Shown: positions 40,529 to 49,057 of the stretch, in pieces
Numbering within the stretch: the stretch's first letter is position 1
Layout of the letters: every line of letters starts with the position of its first letter
Assembly: GCA_023391695.1 (NCBI GenBank)
Contig: JAEWAK010000008.1
Coordinates: forward strand, 62,001-126,000
Direction: 5' to 3'
DNA from: Bacillota bacterium
Lineage (GTDB): Bacteria; Bacillota; Clostridia; Lachnospirales; Lachnospiraceae
Length of the DNA stretch: 64,000 bases
The notes under the pieces: model-generated
Database searches by the model: none
The model's input: only the letters and a program-made list of their open reading frames with translations
What the model was told of the DNA's origin: nothing
Made by a program: the position numbers and the translations under genes

Positions 40529-41845
40529 ATGACTTGGTTGAATCGAATTATATTATTGTTTACTTGTATATTCGAAATATATATTCTATATGATTTTTTT
40601 AAAAGTTTTTTTCATTTGAGGACAGCTTTTAAAAACGTATTAATACGCAGATCGATTGTTATTACCGCAATTTTTACTTTATTTATAATTAATAGTCTGA
40701 ATAATGCTAATATAAATTTAATTTTAGTACCTATCATTTATTTAATGTTTGTCTATTACTGTTTTGAAGGAAACAGGTGGGTAAAACTCGGTTATTTTAT
40801 TATCGCTTACAGTATAATACTGGGATGTGAATTTTTATTCGTGATATTATTGAAGATCCCATCACACTTTGTGGAAGAAAGCAGTATCACGGATTTATCC
40901 TCCATGCCCTGGCAGTTGCTGGCTCTGAAATTATTGACCTATATCTTGTTTATGGCTGCAAAACAGATACCAAAAGGTACAAAACGACGTATGGACATAA
41001 AGACATTTTTTATGTATTTGTTTGTACCTATTTCCAGTTTGGGTATCATGTTAATGACTTATTATTCGGGAATGAATTTAACGGGACACATATTTTTACA
41101 AAGCATCATGGTAGCCTGCTTTGCATTTCTGTTATTAGGTAATATTCTGATGTTTTATGCCTTCAATCGATATTCGGAACAAATGGAAATAGGAATGCAG
41201 CAGGAACTGATTATTTCCAAACAAAATATGGATTTAAAATATTATGACCAGGTCGAAGTATTGAATGAGAAATATAAGGAATTTATTCATAATACCAATC
41301 ATTATTTAAAGGCGATAGGACAGTTGGCAATCGGCGAAAATGGCAATAAAATTTTAGATATATTAAACGAGTTACATATAGAACTTGAAAATAATGAAAC
41401 AATTGTCTATTGCAAGGACCATACTATGAATGCAATACTAAGTGAAAGAAAAATACAGGCGGAAAAGAACAGGGTCATTTATGATGCATATGTGGAACCG
41501 GGTTTTGATTTGGATAGTGTTATGGCTTTGGATCTGATAATTATGTTGGGGAACCTCCTTGATAATGCAATTACGGCCGCAAAACAATGCGAATCCGCAG
41601 GCAAAGTAATAATACGCATATTCGCGGATAATCAGAGAAATTTCAATGTTATTAAAATAGTGAATGATTTTGGCGGAGAGATAAAGATTGATAACGGTAA
41701 ATTAATATCGACCAAAAAAGATAAGGAATTACATGGTATTGGTATGGTAAGTGTGAAAAATACAGCTAAAAAATACGGAGGATATTTAGAATACTTTATT
41801 GAAGACAGGAAGTTTACGGTCATGTTGGTAATACCCGCAAAATAG
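40529..41845 (+). CDS. agrC: GHKL sensor histidine kinase, AgrC-like
   Basis: 438 residues. About six N-terminal membrane helices (RIILLFTCIFEIYILYDFF, NLILVPIIYLMFVYYCF and others) form a peptide-pheromone sensor. The cytoplasmic part has the H-box KYKEFIHNTNHYLKAIGQLA and a GHKL ATPase (IIMLGNLLDNAITAAKQCES, ELHGIGMVSVKNTAKKYGG). It is the probable receptor for the AgrD-derived cyclic peptide. A strong terminator follows. Confidence 0.9.
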   Translation: MTWLNRIILLFTCIFEIYILYDFFKSFFHLRTAFKNVLIRRSIVITAIFTLFIINSLNNANINLILVPIIYLMFVYYCFEGNRWVKLGYFIIAYSIILGCEFLFVILLKIPSHFVEESSITDLSSMPWQLLALKLLTYILFMAAKQIPKGTKRRMDIKTFFMYLFVPISSLGIMLMTYYSGMNLTGHIFLQSIMVACFAFLLLGNILMFYAFNRYSEQMEIGMQQELIISKQNMDLKYYDQVEVLNEKYKEFIHNTNHYLKAIGQLAIGENGNKILDILNELHIELENNETIVYCKDHTMNAILSERKIQAEKNRVIYDAYVEPGFDLDSVMALDLIIMLGNLLDNAITAAKQCESAGKVIIRIFADNQRNFNVIKIVNDFGGEIKIDNGKLISTKKDKELHGIGMVSVKNTAKKYGGYLEYFIEDRKFTVMLVIPAK

Positions 41846-41906
41846 AAAAATTTTAAAGTTTTTATGAAGCATATTATAAAGTGAAAAAATTAACCTGATT
41901 TAACCT

Positions 41907-41948
41907 AACAAGGAAGTCTCCCTCCGACAGCGGGAGACTTCCTTGTTT
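41907..41948 (+). terminator. Strong terminator after agrAC
   Basis: ACAAGGAAGTCTCCC and GGGAGACTTCCTTGT form a perfect 15-bp stem with a 9-nt loop followed by TT. It separates the agrAC transcript from agrDB and the biosynthetic genes. Confidence 0.85.
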
Positions 41949-42057
41949 CAATAGAGGCGGGAGCCAATAAATTGCAGCATAGCTGCGTTATAGGAATGAG
42001 CAGGCAACAAAACGGAATGTGAATATCCGCTTTAAAAATTTCCAGTAGTGTAATTGT

Positions 42058-42074
42058 TGTATATGTTATATACA
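42058..42074. promoter_or_regulatory. Palindrome upstream of agrD
   Basis: TGTATAT-GTT-ATATACA, a perfect inverted repeat with the same centre as the palindrome before agrA. It is a candidate operator for the regulator that switches on agrDB and the downstream cluster. Confidence 0.5.
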
Positions 42075-42167
42075 TAGCATTTACACTTTTTTTATTTCAT
42101 ACAAGGAAAATCCGTAGAAATTTCTTATAAAACAAAAAAGCCTTCCGGGCAGGATATACATGGCGCA

Positions 42168-42236
42168 TCAGTGGAAAATTATCACTGAAGTAATAGTACG
42201 TCAGTGCTGGAGTCTGCAAGCCAGACTCTTTGTACT
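42168..42236 (+). ncRNA. Candidate structured leader upstream of agrD
   Basis: Two consecutive hairpins: TCAGTG...CACTGA (42168-42188), then GAGTCTG-CAAGC-CAGACTC (42210-42228) inside an outer stem AGTAC...GTACT (42195-42236). They lie between the agrC terminator and agrD in a 486-bp intergenic stretch. No known riboswitch class is recognised, and the structure is judged by eye only. Confidence 0.35.
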
Positions 42237-42331
42237 GCAAAAAACGCCTTTCAGATGGCAAATAATCCCATATACATTGTCGGATATCATCTTAAGATGT
42301 AAAATTAAGAAAATATTAGGGAGGTATTCAT

Positions 42332-42487
42332 ATGAAACTAAAAAATAGCTTTTTCACAAAACTGTTGGGAAAATTTAATTGTATTGCGCTTGTATTGGTT
42401 GCACTGAGTGCCAATATAACATGTGCGTGGGTTTTTCATCAACCGGAATTTCCAGAAGCTGCGGATCGATTTAAAAAAATAAAGTAA
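42332..42487 (+). CDS. agrD: AgrD-like cyclic lactone autoinducer precursor peptide
   Basis: 51 residues. It has an amphipathic N-terminal leader (MKLKNSFFTKLLGKFNCIAL), a hydrophobic stretch, then TCAWVF with Cys31, and an acidic/proline tail (HQPEFPEAADRFKKIK). Clostridial AgrD peptides share this C-x-W-x-x then Q-P-x-x-P-E pattern. The predicted thiolactone ring is Cys31 to Phe35. AGGGAGGT lies 6-7 nt upstream. AgrB, its processing protease, follows after 18 bp. Confidence 0.88.
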   Translation: MKLKNSFFTKLLGKFNCIALVLVALSANITCAWVFHQPEFPEAADRFKKIK

Positions 42488-42505
42488 GGAAATTGTGAGG
42501 AAAAA

Positions 42506-43096
42506 ATGTTTGAGGCCCTTATTCGAAAACAATTAGAAGCAGGAATCATGAAAGAAGAAGATATCAGTGTGTACCGCTATGGATACACGCTGATATCGGA
42601 GATGTTGGTTAATTTTGTAATAGCAATTATGATTGGAATACTTATGGATGAAGTCATGATGATTTCCGTATTTCTTATGGCTTTTATTCCACTGAGGAGT
42701 TTTGCAGGGGGATACCATGCGGACAAGGCGTGGAAATGTGTTATTTTATCCAACTCGGTTATAATAACTGCAATTTTGGCTGCACGGTTTATGTGTACGA
42801 TGGACCTCTTACCCTGGCTTTTCTTAATGGAAGCTGTTTTAGGATTTATCATAATTAGAACGGCACCGGTGCAAAGTTTAAATAAGAAGCTTAGTGGACC
42901 GGAAGCCGCCTGTTATAAAAAGATCGTGCTCATACTGTATATTACCGAAGTCTTAATAGAAATACTGATCTTCTTATCTGACTATAAAAATATTGCGTAT
43001 GTAATATTAATTACTCATATTATAGTATCTATTTCTCTTATGATTGGTAAGCACCATAAGAAAAATCAAAAAACAGAGGTATATGCTCAAAAATGA
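42506..43096 (+). CDS. agrB: AgrB-like accessory gene regulator protease
   Basis: 196 residues with about five membrane helices. RSFAGGYHADKAWKC holds the catalytic His and Cys of AgrB endopeptidases at the expected spacing. It removes the AgrD tail and forms the cyclic autoinducer at the membrane. It lies 25 bp before accD on the same strand, so it appears co-transcribed with biosynthetic genes. Confidence 0.9.
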   Translation: MFEALIRKQLEAGIMKEEDISVYRYGYTLISEMLVNFVIAIMIGILMDEVMMISVFLMAFIPLRSFAGGYHADKAWKCVILSNSVIITAILAARFMCTMDLLPWLFLMEAVLGFIIIRTAPVQSLNKKLSGPEAACYKKIVLILYITEVLIEILIFLSDYKNIAYVILITHIIVSISLMIGKHHKKNQKTEVYAQK

Positions 43097-43121
43097 ATAA
43101 TGGTAAAAGGGGCAGCAACAA

Positions 43122-43925
43122 ATGGTTCAATACTTATTTGCAAAATGTAAAGTATGCGGAAGCATATCCGAGGGAAAGAAGTTACTTGAAAATAATAATG
43201 TATGTGGTGTATGCGGATATTATGAAACGCTTGATTATGAACAAAGACTCTCATTAGTTATTGATAAAGACTCATTTATAGAGACGAATACTCACACGGA
43301 ATTCTGCGATCCCATAAACTTTCCGGGTTATCGTGAAAAGCATGAAAGTATAAAAAGCAAAACGGACCTGAGTGAAACGATTATTACCGGCAGGGCAGAA
43401 ATTCACAGACATTCCGTAATGCTTGGAATTATGGATACCAGATATATGATGGGAAGTATGGGGATTGTTGTCGGTGAGAAAGTTACCAGATTATTTGAGG
43501 AGGCCTCAATAAGTAAAACTCCTGTAATAATGTTCATTGCATCCGGAGGTGCAAGAATGCAGGAGGGAATCTTCTCATTGATGCAGATGGCCAAAACAGC
43601 GGCGGCGGTATCCGCTTTCAGTGATTTGGGAGGACTTTTTATCAGCGTATTGACAAATCCGACAACCGGCGGGGTGAGTGCCAGCTTTGCTTTTTTGGGA
43701 GATATCATTCTATCTGAACCGGGTGCTTTAATCGGATTTGCCGGCAAACGGGTTATTGAGCAGACTGTAAAAGAAAAATTACCAAAAGATTTTCAGACCG
43801 CTGAGTTTTTGTTCGAACACGGGTTTATCGATCTTATCGTTGAAAGGAATCAGTTAAGGGATACACTGGGCAGGATTTTGAAGCTGCATGAGCACAAAAA
43901 AGCAGATGAATGCCGGCCGGATTAA
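43122..43925 (+). CDS. accD: Acetyl-CoA carboxylase carboxyltransferase beta subunit
   Basis: 267 residues. The N-terminal zinc ribbon CKVCGSISEGKKLLENNNVC plus GVCG holds the CxxC pairs. The crotonase-like core has MFIASGGARMQEGIFSLMQM, NPTTGGVSASFAFLGDIILS and PGALIGFAGKRVIEQTVKEK. With AccA it moves CO2 from biotin to acetyl-CoA, supplying malonyl-CoA. Placed directly after agrB and before the PKS genes, it looks like a dedicated precursor supply. Confidence 0.93.
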   Translation: MVQYLFAKCKVCGSISEGKKLLENNNVCGVCGYYETLDYEQRLSLVIDKDSFIETNTHTEFCDPINFPGYREKHESIKSKTDLSETIITGRAEIHRHSVMLGIMDTRYMMGSMGIVVGEKVTRLFEEASISKTPVIMFIASGGARMQEGIFSLMQMAKTAAAVSAFSDLGGLFISVLTNPTTGGVSASFAFLGDIILSEPGALIGFAGKRVIEQTVKEKLPKDFQTAEFLFEHGFIDLIVERNQLRDTLGRILKLHEHKKADECRPD

Positions 43926-43941
43926 ATGGGGGGGAATTGGA

Positions 43942-44751
43942 ATGGATATAGAAACCAGGGTTCATGATGCTGCCTGGGAAAGGGTACTCATGGCCAGAAA
44001 ACTGTCTCGCATTCGTTCGCTGGATATTATCGGCAATATATTTGAATCTTTTGTTGAATTACATGGAGACCGCGGGATCGGCGATGATAAGTCTTTAGTC
44101 TGCGGGATAGCCTTATTGGAGGATCAGCCTGTTACGGTGATTGGCCAGCAAAAAGGGAATAACCGGCAAGAGATGGAATACCGCCGGTATGGTATGACAA
44201 AACCGGAAGGTTACCGAAAAGCTTTGCGAATGATGAGACAGGCAGAAAAGTTCCGGCGTCCCATTCTATGTTTTATAGATACACCGGGAGCATATCCTGG
44301 CGTTTTGGCCGAGGAACACGGACAAGCAGAAGCAATCGCGCGTAATCTTTATGAAATGGGGAGTTTTACCGTTCCGATCCTGGCTATTATTATAGGTGAA
44401 GGAGGGAGCGGGGGAGCCCTGGCTTTGGCAGTAGCCAATACGGTAATCATGCTTGAAAATGCCATCTATTCCGTAGTTTCACCGGAAGGGTGCGCCAGTA
44501 TATTATGTAAGGATGCAACGAAAGCGCCGGAAATGGCTGAGGATTTAAAGCTTACGGCTTATGAGCTTAAGAGTTACGGTATCATTGACCGGATTATAAG
44601 TGAGGAAGGAGAAACCGAAGACTTATTTTGCAGAATAAAAGAAAATATAATTGCCGAATTATCCAAATATAAGCAATTAAACGGCGAAGAAATAAGAAAT
44701 CATCGTAATGTTAAGTTCAGAAGTATCGGACAAAATATGGAGTTTTATTAA
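43942..44751 (+). CDS. accA: Acetyl-CoA carboxylase carboxyltransferase alpha subunit
   Basis: 269 residues from the ATG at 43942 (GGGGGG upstream); the open frame begins 54 bp earlier, inside accD. Conserved: FESFVELHGDRGIGDDKSLV, PILCFIDTPGAYPGVLAEEH and IGEGGSGGALALAVANTVIM. It is the partner of AccD. Confidence 0.93.
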   Translation: MDIETRVHDAAWERVLMARKLSRIRSLDIIGNIFESFVELHGDRGIGDDKSLVCGIALLEDQPVTVIGQQKGNNRQEMEYRRYGMTKPEGYRKALRMMRQAEKFRRPILCFIDTPGAYPGVLAEEHGQAEAIARNLYEMGSFTVPILAIIIGEGGSGGALALAVANTVIMLENAIYSVVSPEGCASILCKDATKAPEMAEDLKLTAYELKSYGIIDRIISEEGETEDLFCRIKENIIAELSKYKQLNGEEIRNHRNVKFRSIGQNMEFY

Positions 44752-44815
44752 TTTTGAAAATTGACTTCCGGTTTCAGAGTTACCCGGAGCGTTCTATATA
44801 AATGGGGGATAATGT

Positions 44816-45328
44816 ATGTACGAGATTAAGAGTGCATTTGCCGATATATCTAAAATCATTAAGCAATGTGAACAATCAGAGTTAGCTTCATTTGTTTATA
44901 AAGATTCAATGTTATCAATACAATTCAGCAAAGTTGTTCAGGAGGAAGTTCTCCATATAAGTAAAAAGAGAGGGATGGATGATTTTTCCTGCGATATCAA
45001 GTTTGATAATCTCAGAATGGATATTGAGAAAACGGAAGAACTGGATTTCCTGAAAGAAAAAATAATACCGGATGAGAATACCGTTGATGTTGTATCCCCA
45101 TTTGTGGGAACCGTTATATTCAGTAATCAAATTAAGACGGCTGCCGGAGATATAGCTATCAAAAAAGGAGATGTGATTTGTTCCATCGAAGCCATGAAGA
45201 TTTACAATGATATAAAAGCTCCGGCCGCAGGCAGAATTATTCAGATATTCGTTGAAGATAGCAGTTTGGTAGAGTTTGAGCAGCCTATTTTCAAAATCAG
45301 GGTAGATAAAGATGAAGAAACAATATAA
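44816..45328 (+). CDS. accB: Biotin carboxyl carrier protein
   Basis: 170 residues. A variable N-terminal region, then a biotinyl domain: VVSPFVGTVIFS and CSIEAMKIYNDIKAPAAGRI, with biotinyl Lys128 in EAMK. It carries the carboxyl group between AccC and AccDA. It overlaps accC by 17 bp. Confidence 0.93.
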   Translation: MYEIKSAFADISKIIKQCEQSELASFVYKDSMLSIQFSKVVQEEVLHISKKRGMDDFSCDIKFDNLRMDIEKTEELDFLKEKIIPDENTVDVVSPFVGTVIFSNQIKTAAGDIAIKKGDVICSIEAMKIYNDIKAPAAGRIIQIFVEDSSLVEFEQPIFKIRVDKDEETI

Positions 45329-46664
45329 GCGTATTTTGGTAGCAAACCGGGGGGATAGTGCCATACGTGTTATTCGCGCCTGCAAGGAAATGGGAATAGA
45401 GACAGTCGGTATTTATTCAAAGGCGGATAAAGGTCTGTTACATAGCAGAATTGCAGATTATTCTGTCTGCATAGGAGATGTCCGGAGCAAGGATTCTTAT
45501 TTAAATTCTTACAATATTCTGGCGGTTGCAACCTACTATAAAGTGGATGCCATACATCCGGGGATAGGTTATTTTGCAGAAAACGCTGATTTTGCCGAGT
45601 TATGCGAGAAGTGCGGAATAGACTTTATCGGTCCAAACAGCAGGGCGATCAGCCTGATGGGAAATAAAGTTGAGGCTAAGAAGGTAGCGAAAGAATGTGG
45701 GGTACCGGTTATTGGCGATAACAGCATTGAAGTGCTCAATTATGAAGATTGCGCCAAATACGCCGGCGAGATAGGCTGTCCGGTCATCCTTAAAGCTTCG
45801 AACGGAGGCGGAGGCAAAGGGATCCGAGTAGCGGAGTACGAATCCGATATACCGCATTTATTTGAGGTTTGCCAAAGAGAAGCGGAACAGGTATTTGGTA
45901 AAAGCAGCATATTACTTGAAAAATATATAGAAAAAGCTAAACATATTGAAGTTCAGGTATTGGCAGATAAGCATGGAAATGTCATACACTTAGGAGACAG
46001 GGAGTGTACGATCCAGAGAAAAAATCAAAAGCTTATAGAAGAGGCGAGATGCAATACCCTGTCCACTAAAGTCAGAAACAGTATGTATCAGGGTGCGGTT
46101 GATATATGTAAACATATTGGGTATGTAGGTTTAGGTACAGTAGAATATATTCTGGAACCGGATAATTCTTATTATTTTATGGAGATGAATACAAGGCTGC
46201 AGGTAGAACATACCATTTCCGAGATGATTACAGGTATCGACCTGGTAAAAGAACAGATCCGGGCAGCACAGGGAGAAGCCCTTGCGTATAAGCAGGAAGA
46301 GGTTAATTTTAATGGCTATGCCATTCAATGCAGAATTCTGTCCGAATACTTTAACGGTGAGTTTATGCCTGACCATGGCAGAATTACAAGATTCGATCTG
46401 CCGGGCGGACCCGGCGTAAGAGTGGATACATCCTATGAAATGGACAATATTGTTACAACTTATTATGATTCCTTACTGTGTAAGATTTGCTGTCATGGCA
46501 GAGATAAATTGGAAGCGGTAAATAAAATGATAAGATGCCTGGAGGAAATGCGGATAGAAGGAGTAGGAAATAACCGGGAGATATTAATGAATATACTAAA
46601 AGATAACAGATTCTTACCGGGCGAATATACAACCACATTTCTTGATTCGGAAATAAACGGATGA
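45312..46664 (+). CDS. accC: Biotin carboxylase
   Basis: 450 residues, the standard length. KRILVANRGDSAIRVIRACK, ILKASNGGGGKGIRVAEYES (ATP-grasp Gly loop), EVQVLADKHGNVIHLGDREC and MEMNTRLQVEHTISEMITGI are diagnostic. It carboxylates biotin on AccB with ATP and bicarbonate. It completes a four-gene ACC inside the polyketide cluster. Confidence 0.95.
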   Translation: MKKQYKRILVANRGDSAIRVIRACKEMGIETVGIYSKADKGLLHSRIADYSVCIGDVRSKDSYLNSYNILAVATYYKVDAIHPGIGYFAENADFAELCEKCGIDFIGPNSRAISLMGNKVEAKKVAKECGVPVIGDNSIEVLNYEDCAKYAGEIGCPVILKASNGGGGKGIRVAEYESDIPHLFEVCQREAEQVFGKSSILLEKYIEKAKHIEVQVLADKHGNVIHLGDRECTIQRKNQKLIEEARCNTLSTKVRNSMYQGAVDICKHIGYVGLGTVEYILEPDNSYYFMEMNTRLQVEHTISEMITGIDLVKEQIRAAQGEALAYKQEEVNFNGYAIQCRILSEYFNGEFMPDHGRITRFDLPGGPGVRVDTSYEMDNIVTTYYDSLLCKICCHGRDKLEAVNKMIRCLEEMRIEGVGNNREILMNILKDNRFLPGEYTTTFLDSEING

Positions 46665-46778
46665 TTATGGGGAAATACGGTGATTAATAACAGCAACAGC
46701 CACAAAAGTTATTCGAGTTAACAGTAATTGCAGGAATCGGCAGCATAAGGAGCCTGTATAAACCAGGGGGGATTTATT

Positions 46779-47612
46779 ATGAAATTAGGAATAATCGGTG
46801 CAGGAGTGATGGGTAAAGGCGTAGCCCAGAGATTTGCACAGTACGGTCAGGAAGTTGTTTTATACGACATTGACCCACAGGTGATTGGTACTGCACAAAA
46901 CGAAATTAAAAAAAGCCTGAAGATAGCCGGCATGCTTAACAAAGCCATAGATGCGGAGAAAATTGTTTCGAATATAAAAATTACTTCGGGCTATGATGAA
47001 TTGGAAGACATGGACTTTATTATCGAAAATGTAACGGAGGATGTAAAGACGAAAGAAACCGTGTACCGGAATTTAGAGAAGGTTTGTAAAGAAGGATGTA
47101 TTTACCTGGTAAATACATCCTGCATCCCTGTTACGCTTATTGGTTCCTATACGGGCCGGGCCGATAAAGTGATCGGGGTCCATTTTATGAATCCGGTCCC
47201 GATGAAAAATTTCGCAGAAGTGATTAAGGGATGGAAGACTTCAGAGGAAACAGTTGAGATTATTCGACAATTACTGGACCGTATCGGAATAGAGATTGAA
47301 GTTGTTAATGACAGTGCGGGATTTGTATCGAACCGTTTGTCCCATCTGTTTATGAATGAAGCAGCTGCATTAGTATATGAAGGAGTTGCCACCTCGGAAC
47401 AGATTGATAATATTTTTAAAAAAGCATTTGGGCATAAGATGGGGCCCCTTGAAACCGCTGATTTAATTGGAGTGGATACCGTACTGGATTCTTTAAAAGT
47501 ACTGTATGAGCATTATGAGGATTCAAAATACAGAGCATGTCCGCTTTTGAAACAGATGGTATACGCAGGAGCAACCGGAAGAAAAGCGGGAAAAGGTTTT
47601 TATAATTATTAA
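46779..47612 (+). CDS. 3-hydroxyacyl-CoA dehydrogenase-like, hydroxymalonyl-ACP pathway (FkbK/ZmaG type)
   Basis: 277 residues. MKLGIIGAGVMGKGVAQRFA is the NAD-binding fold; IIENVTEDVKTKETVYRNLE, GVHFMNPVPM (catalytic His/Asn) and DSAGFVSNRLSHLFMNEAAA are family motifs. Followed by ACP, FkbH and acyl-CoA dehydrogenase genes, it fits the enzyme that oxidises glyceryl-ACP at C3 in methoxymalonyl/hydroxymalonyl-ACP formation (FK520, zwittermicin). A role in butyrate-type beta-oxidation is less likely because thiolase and crotonase are absent. Confidence 0.83.
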   Translation: MKLGIIGAGVMGKGVAQRFAQYGQEVVLYDIDPQVIGTAQNEIKKSLKIAGMLNKAIDAEKIVSNIKITSGYDELEDMDFIIENVTEDVKTKETVYRNLEKVCKEGCIYLVNTSCIPVTLIGSYTGRADKVIGVHFMNPVPMKNFAEVIKGWKTSEETVEIIRQLLDRIGIEIEVVNDSAGFVSNRLSHLFMNEAAALVYEGVATSEQIDNIFKKAFGHKMGPLETADLIGVDTVLDSLKVLYEHYEDSKYRACPLLKQMVYAGATGRKAGKGFYNY

Positions 47613-47656
47613 TGAAAGAAAATACCATGAGGACTGGTGTGAATACTGGTCGGTAC

Positions 47657-47680
47657 GTGTACAAGGTGCACAGATGGGAG
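47657..47680 (+). repeat. Short hairpin plus AGATGGGAG motif upstream of leader copy B
   Basis: GTGTACAAGGTGCAC (stem with one G-U pair) followed by AGATGGGAG. The same pattern ends leader copy B and copy A, and GCCTG-GAGA-CGGGC plus AGATGGGAG also precedes the lactate permease start (positions 103-125, minus strand). Confidence 0.6.
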
Positions 47681-47682
47681 TT

Positions 47683-47751
47683 AGGTTGAAAAAACAAAAG
47701 CAGTTTTTCAACATCTTGATTTGTACGTGCGCCGTAGCGCACAGATGGGAG
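47683..47751 (+). repeat. Two-hairpin leader element, copy B
   Basis: Holds TTGAAAAA...TTTTTCAA, then GTGCGC-CGTA-GCGCAC (47727-47742) and AGATGGGAG (47743-47751), whose GGGAG is the ribosome site of the ACP gene. It is about 88% identical to the minus-strand element at 14020-14088; differences within the GC hairpin loop keep the stem intact. Confidence 0.8.
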
Positions 47752-47757
47752 TTTAAA

Positions 47758-47991
47758 ATGGACGTAAAAGAAAAAATTAAAGTGTTTTTATCAAAGTTTG
47801 TTAATGTAAATGAAATTGGGAATACGGATAATTTTTTTGAAAAAGGGCTGGTAAATTCATTATTTGCAATGCATCTGGTCAATTTTGTTGAAAGTGAATT
47901 TGACATTTCCATTGATAATACGGAATTGGATATGGACAATTTTAAAGATATCAATTCGATTTCTGCCTTAATCGAAAAGAAACTGGCGTGA
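47758..47991 (+). CDS. Stand-alone acyl carrier protein (FkbJ/ZmaD-like)
   Basis: 77 residues from the ATG at 47758 (GGGAG 6 nt upstream); the longer open frame runs back through the repeated leader and is rejected. MDVKEKIKVFLSKFVNVNEI, then FFEKGLVNSLFAMHLVNFVE with the phosphopantetheine Ser34, here preceded by Asn rather than Asp. It is the likely carrier of the glyceryl/hydroxymalonyl unit, since FkbH follows after 25 bp. Confidence 0.85.
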   Translation: MDVKEKIKVFLSKFVNVNEIGNTDNFFEKGLVNSLFAMHLVNFVESEFDISIDNTELDMDNFKDINSISALIEKKLA

Positions 47992-48016
47992 AAATCAATT
48001 GCTTGGAGGAAGCAGT

Positions 48017-49057
48017 ATGGCTGGGCAAAAAATAAAATGCGTTATATGGGATCTAGACAATACCCTATGGGACGGAGTTCTGCTGGAAACCGAAAAGGTA
48101 CATTTAAAAGCAAATGTTGTTGCGGTAATAAAAGAACTGGATGAAAGAGGAATATTACAGTCCGTAAGCAGCAAAAATGAATATGCCATAGCGAAAGAAA
48201 AATTGGAGGAGTTTGGTTTGTGGGAGTATTTTATCTATCCGCAGATTAACTGGAACGGCAAATCAGAAGCAGTTGCCCAGATCGCGAAAAGCATAAATAT
48301 TGGTATGGATACTTTGAGTTTTGTGGATGATCAGGTGTTTGAAAGAGAAGAGGTCTTATTCAGTCATCCCGAGGTCTTGTGTATCGATGCCGCAGATATT
48401 GATAAAATTCCTTATATGGAGAGAATGAACCCGAAATACATAACAAGTGATTCCAAAAACAGAAGAAAAATGTACCAGAATGATTACAGAAGAAATCAGG
48501 AAGAGCAGGAGTATACCGGTACAAAAGAAGAGTTTCTGTCAACCCTTGCTATGCTTTTTAAAATAGACAAAGCAATGGAAGAAGATCTTCAGAGGGCAGA
48601 GGAACTTACGGTAAGAACACATCAGCTGAATTCCACCGGTTACCTATATTCCTATGAGGAACTTAAAGATTTTATCGATTCAGAGGATTACGAGGTTTTT
48701 GTGGCTCAGCTCGATGATAAATTTGGAGCATACGGTAAAATCGGACTGGCACTTATGGAGAAAAAGGATGACATATGGGAATTAAAACTTCTCCTTATGT
48801 CCTGCAGAGTGATGACAAAAGGCGTTGGCAATGTTTTCATGAATTATCTGATTAATGAAGCCAGGAAAAACAATAAGATTTTAAGAGCCCAGTTCGTTCC
48901 CACCGATAAAAACAGAATTATGTATATTACATATAAACTCAACGGTTTCAAAGAAGCTTCCCAAGACGGAGAGGTAGTTATTTTTGAGGCGGATATGTCC
49001 TATGAAAGAACGATTCCGGATTATGTAAAGCTGGTTTGTGAAGGGAGGGAATATTAA
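48017..49057 (+). CDS. fkbH: FkbH-like HAD-superfamily glyceryl transferase/phosphatase
   Basis: 346 residues from the ATG at 48017 (GGAGG 7 nt upstream). The HAD motif CVIWDLDNTLWDG is at the N-terminus; FVDDQVFEREEVL is the later acidic motif; the C-terminal GNAT-like part (MTKGVGNVFMNYLINEARKN) is usual for FkbH. Homologues dephosphorylate 1,3-bisphosphoglycerate and load D-glyceryl onto an ACP. Its stop overlaps the next start (TAATG). Confidence 0.92.
   Translation: MAGQKIKCVIWDLDNTLWDGVLLETEKVHLKANVVAVIKELDERGILQSVSSKNEYAIAKEKLEEFGLWEYFIYPQINWNGKSEAVAQIAKSINIGMDTLSFVDDQVFEREEVLFSHPEVLCIDAADIDKIPYMERMNPKYITSDSKNRRKMYQNDYRRNQEEQEYTGTKEEFLSTLAMLFKIDKAMEEDLQRAEELTVRTHQLNSTGYLYSYEELKDFIDSEDYEVFVAQLDDKFGAYGKIGLALMEKKDDIWELKLLLMSCRVMTKGVGNVFMNYLINEARKNNKILRAQFVPTDKNRIMYITYKLNGFKEASQDGEVVIFEADMSYERTIPDYVKLVCEGREY

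Noticed and set aside
47674..47757. N-terminal extension of the stand-alone ACP
   Set aside because: It is translation of the same leader element; the ACP fold starts at 47758 after GGGAG.
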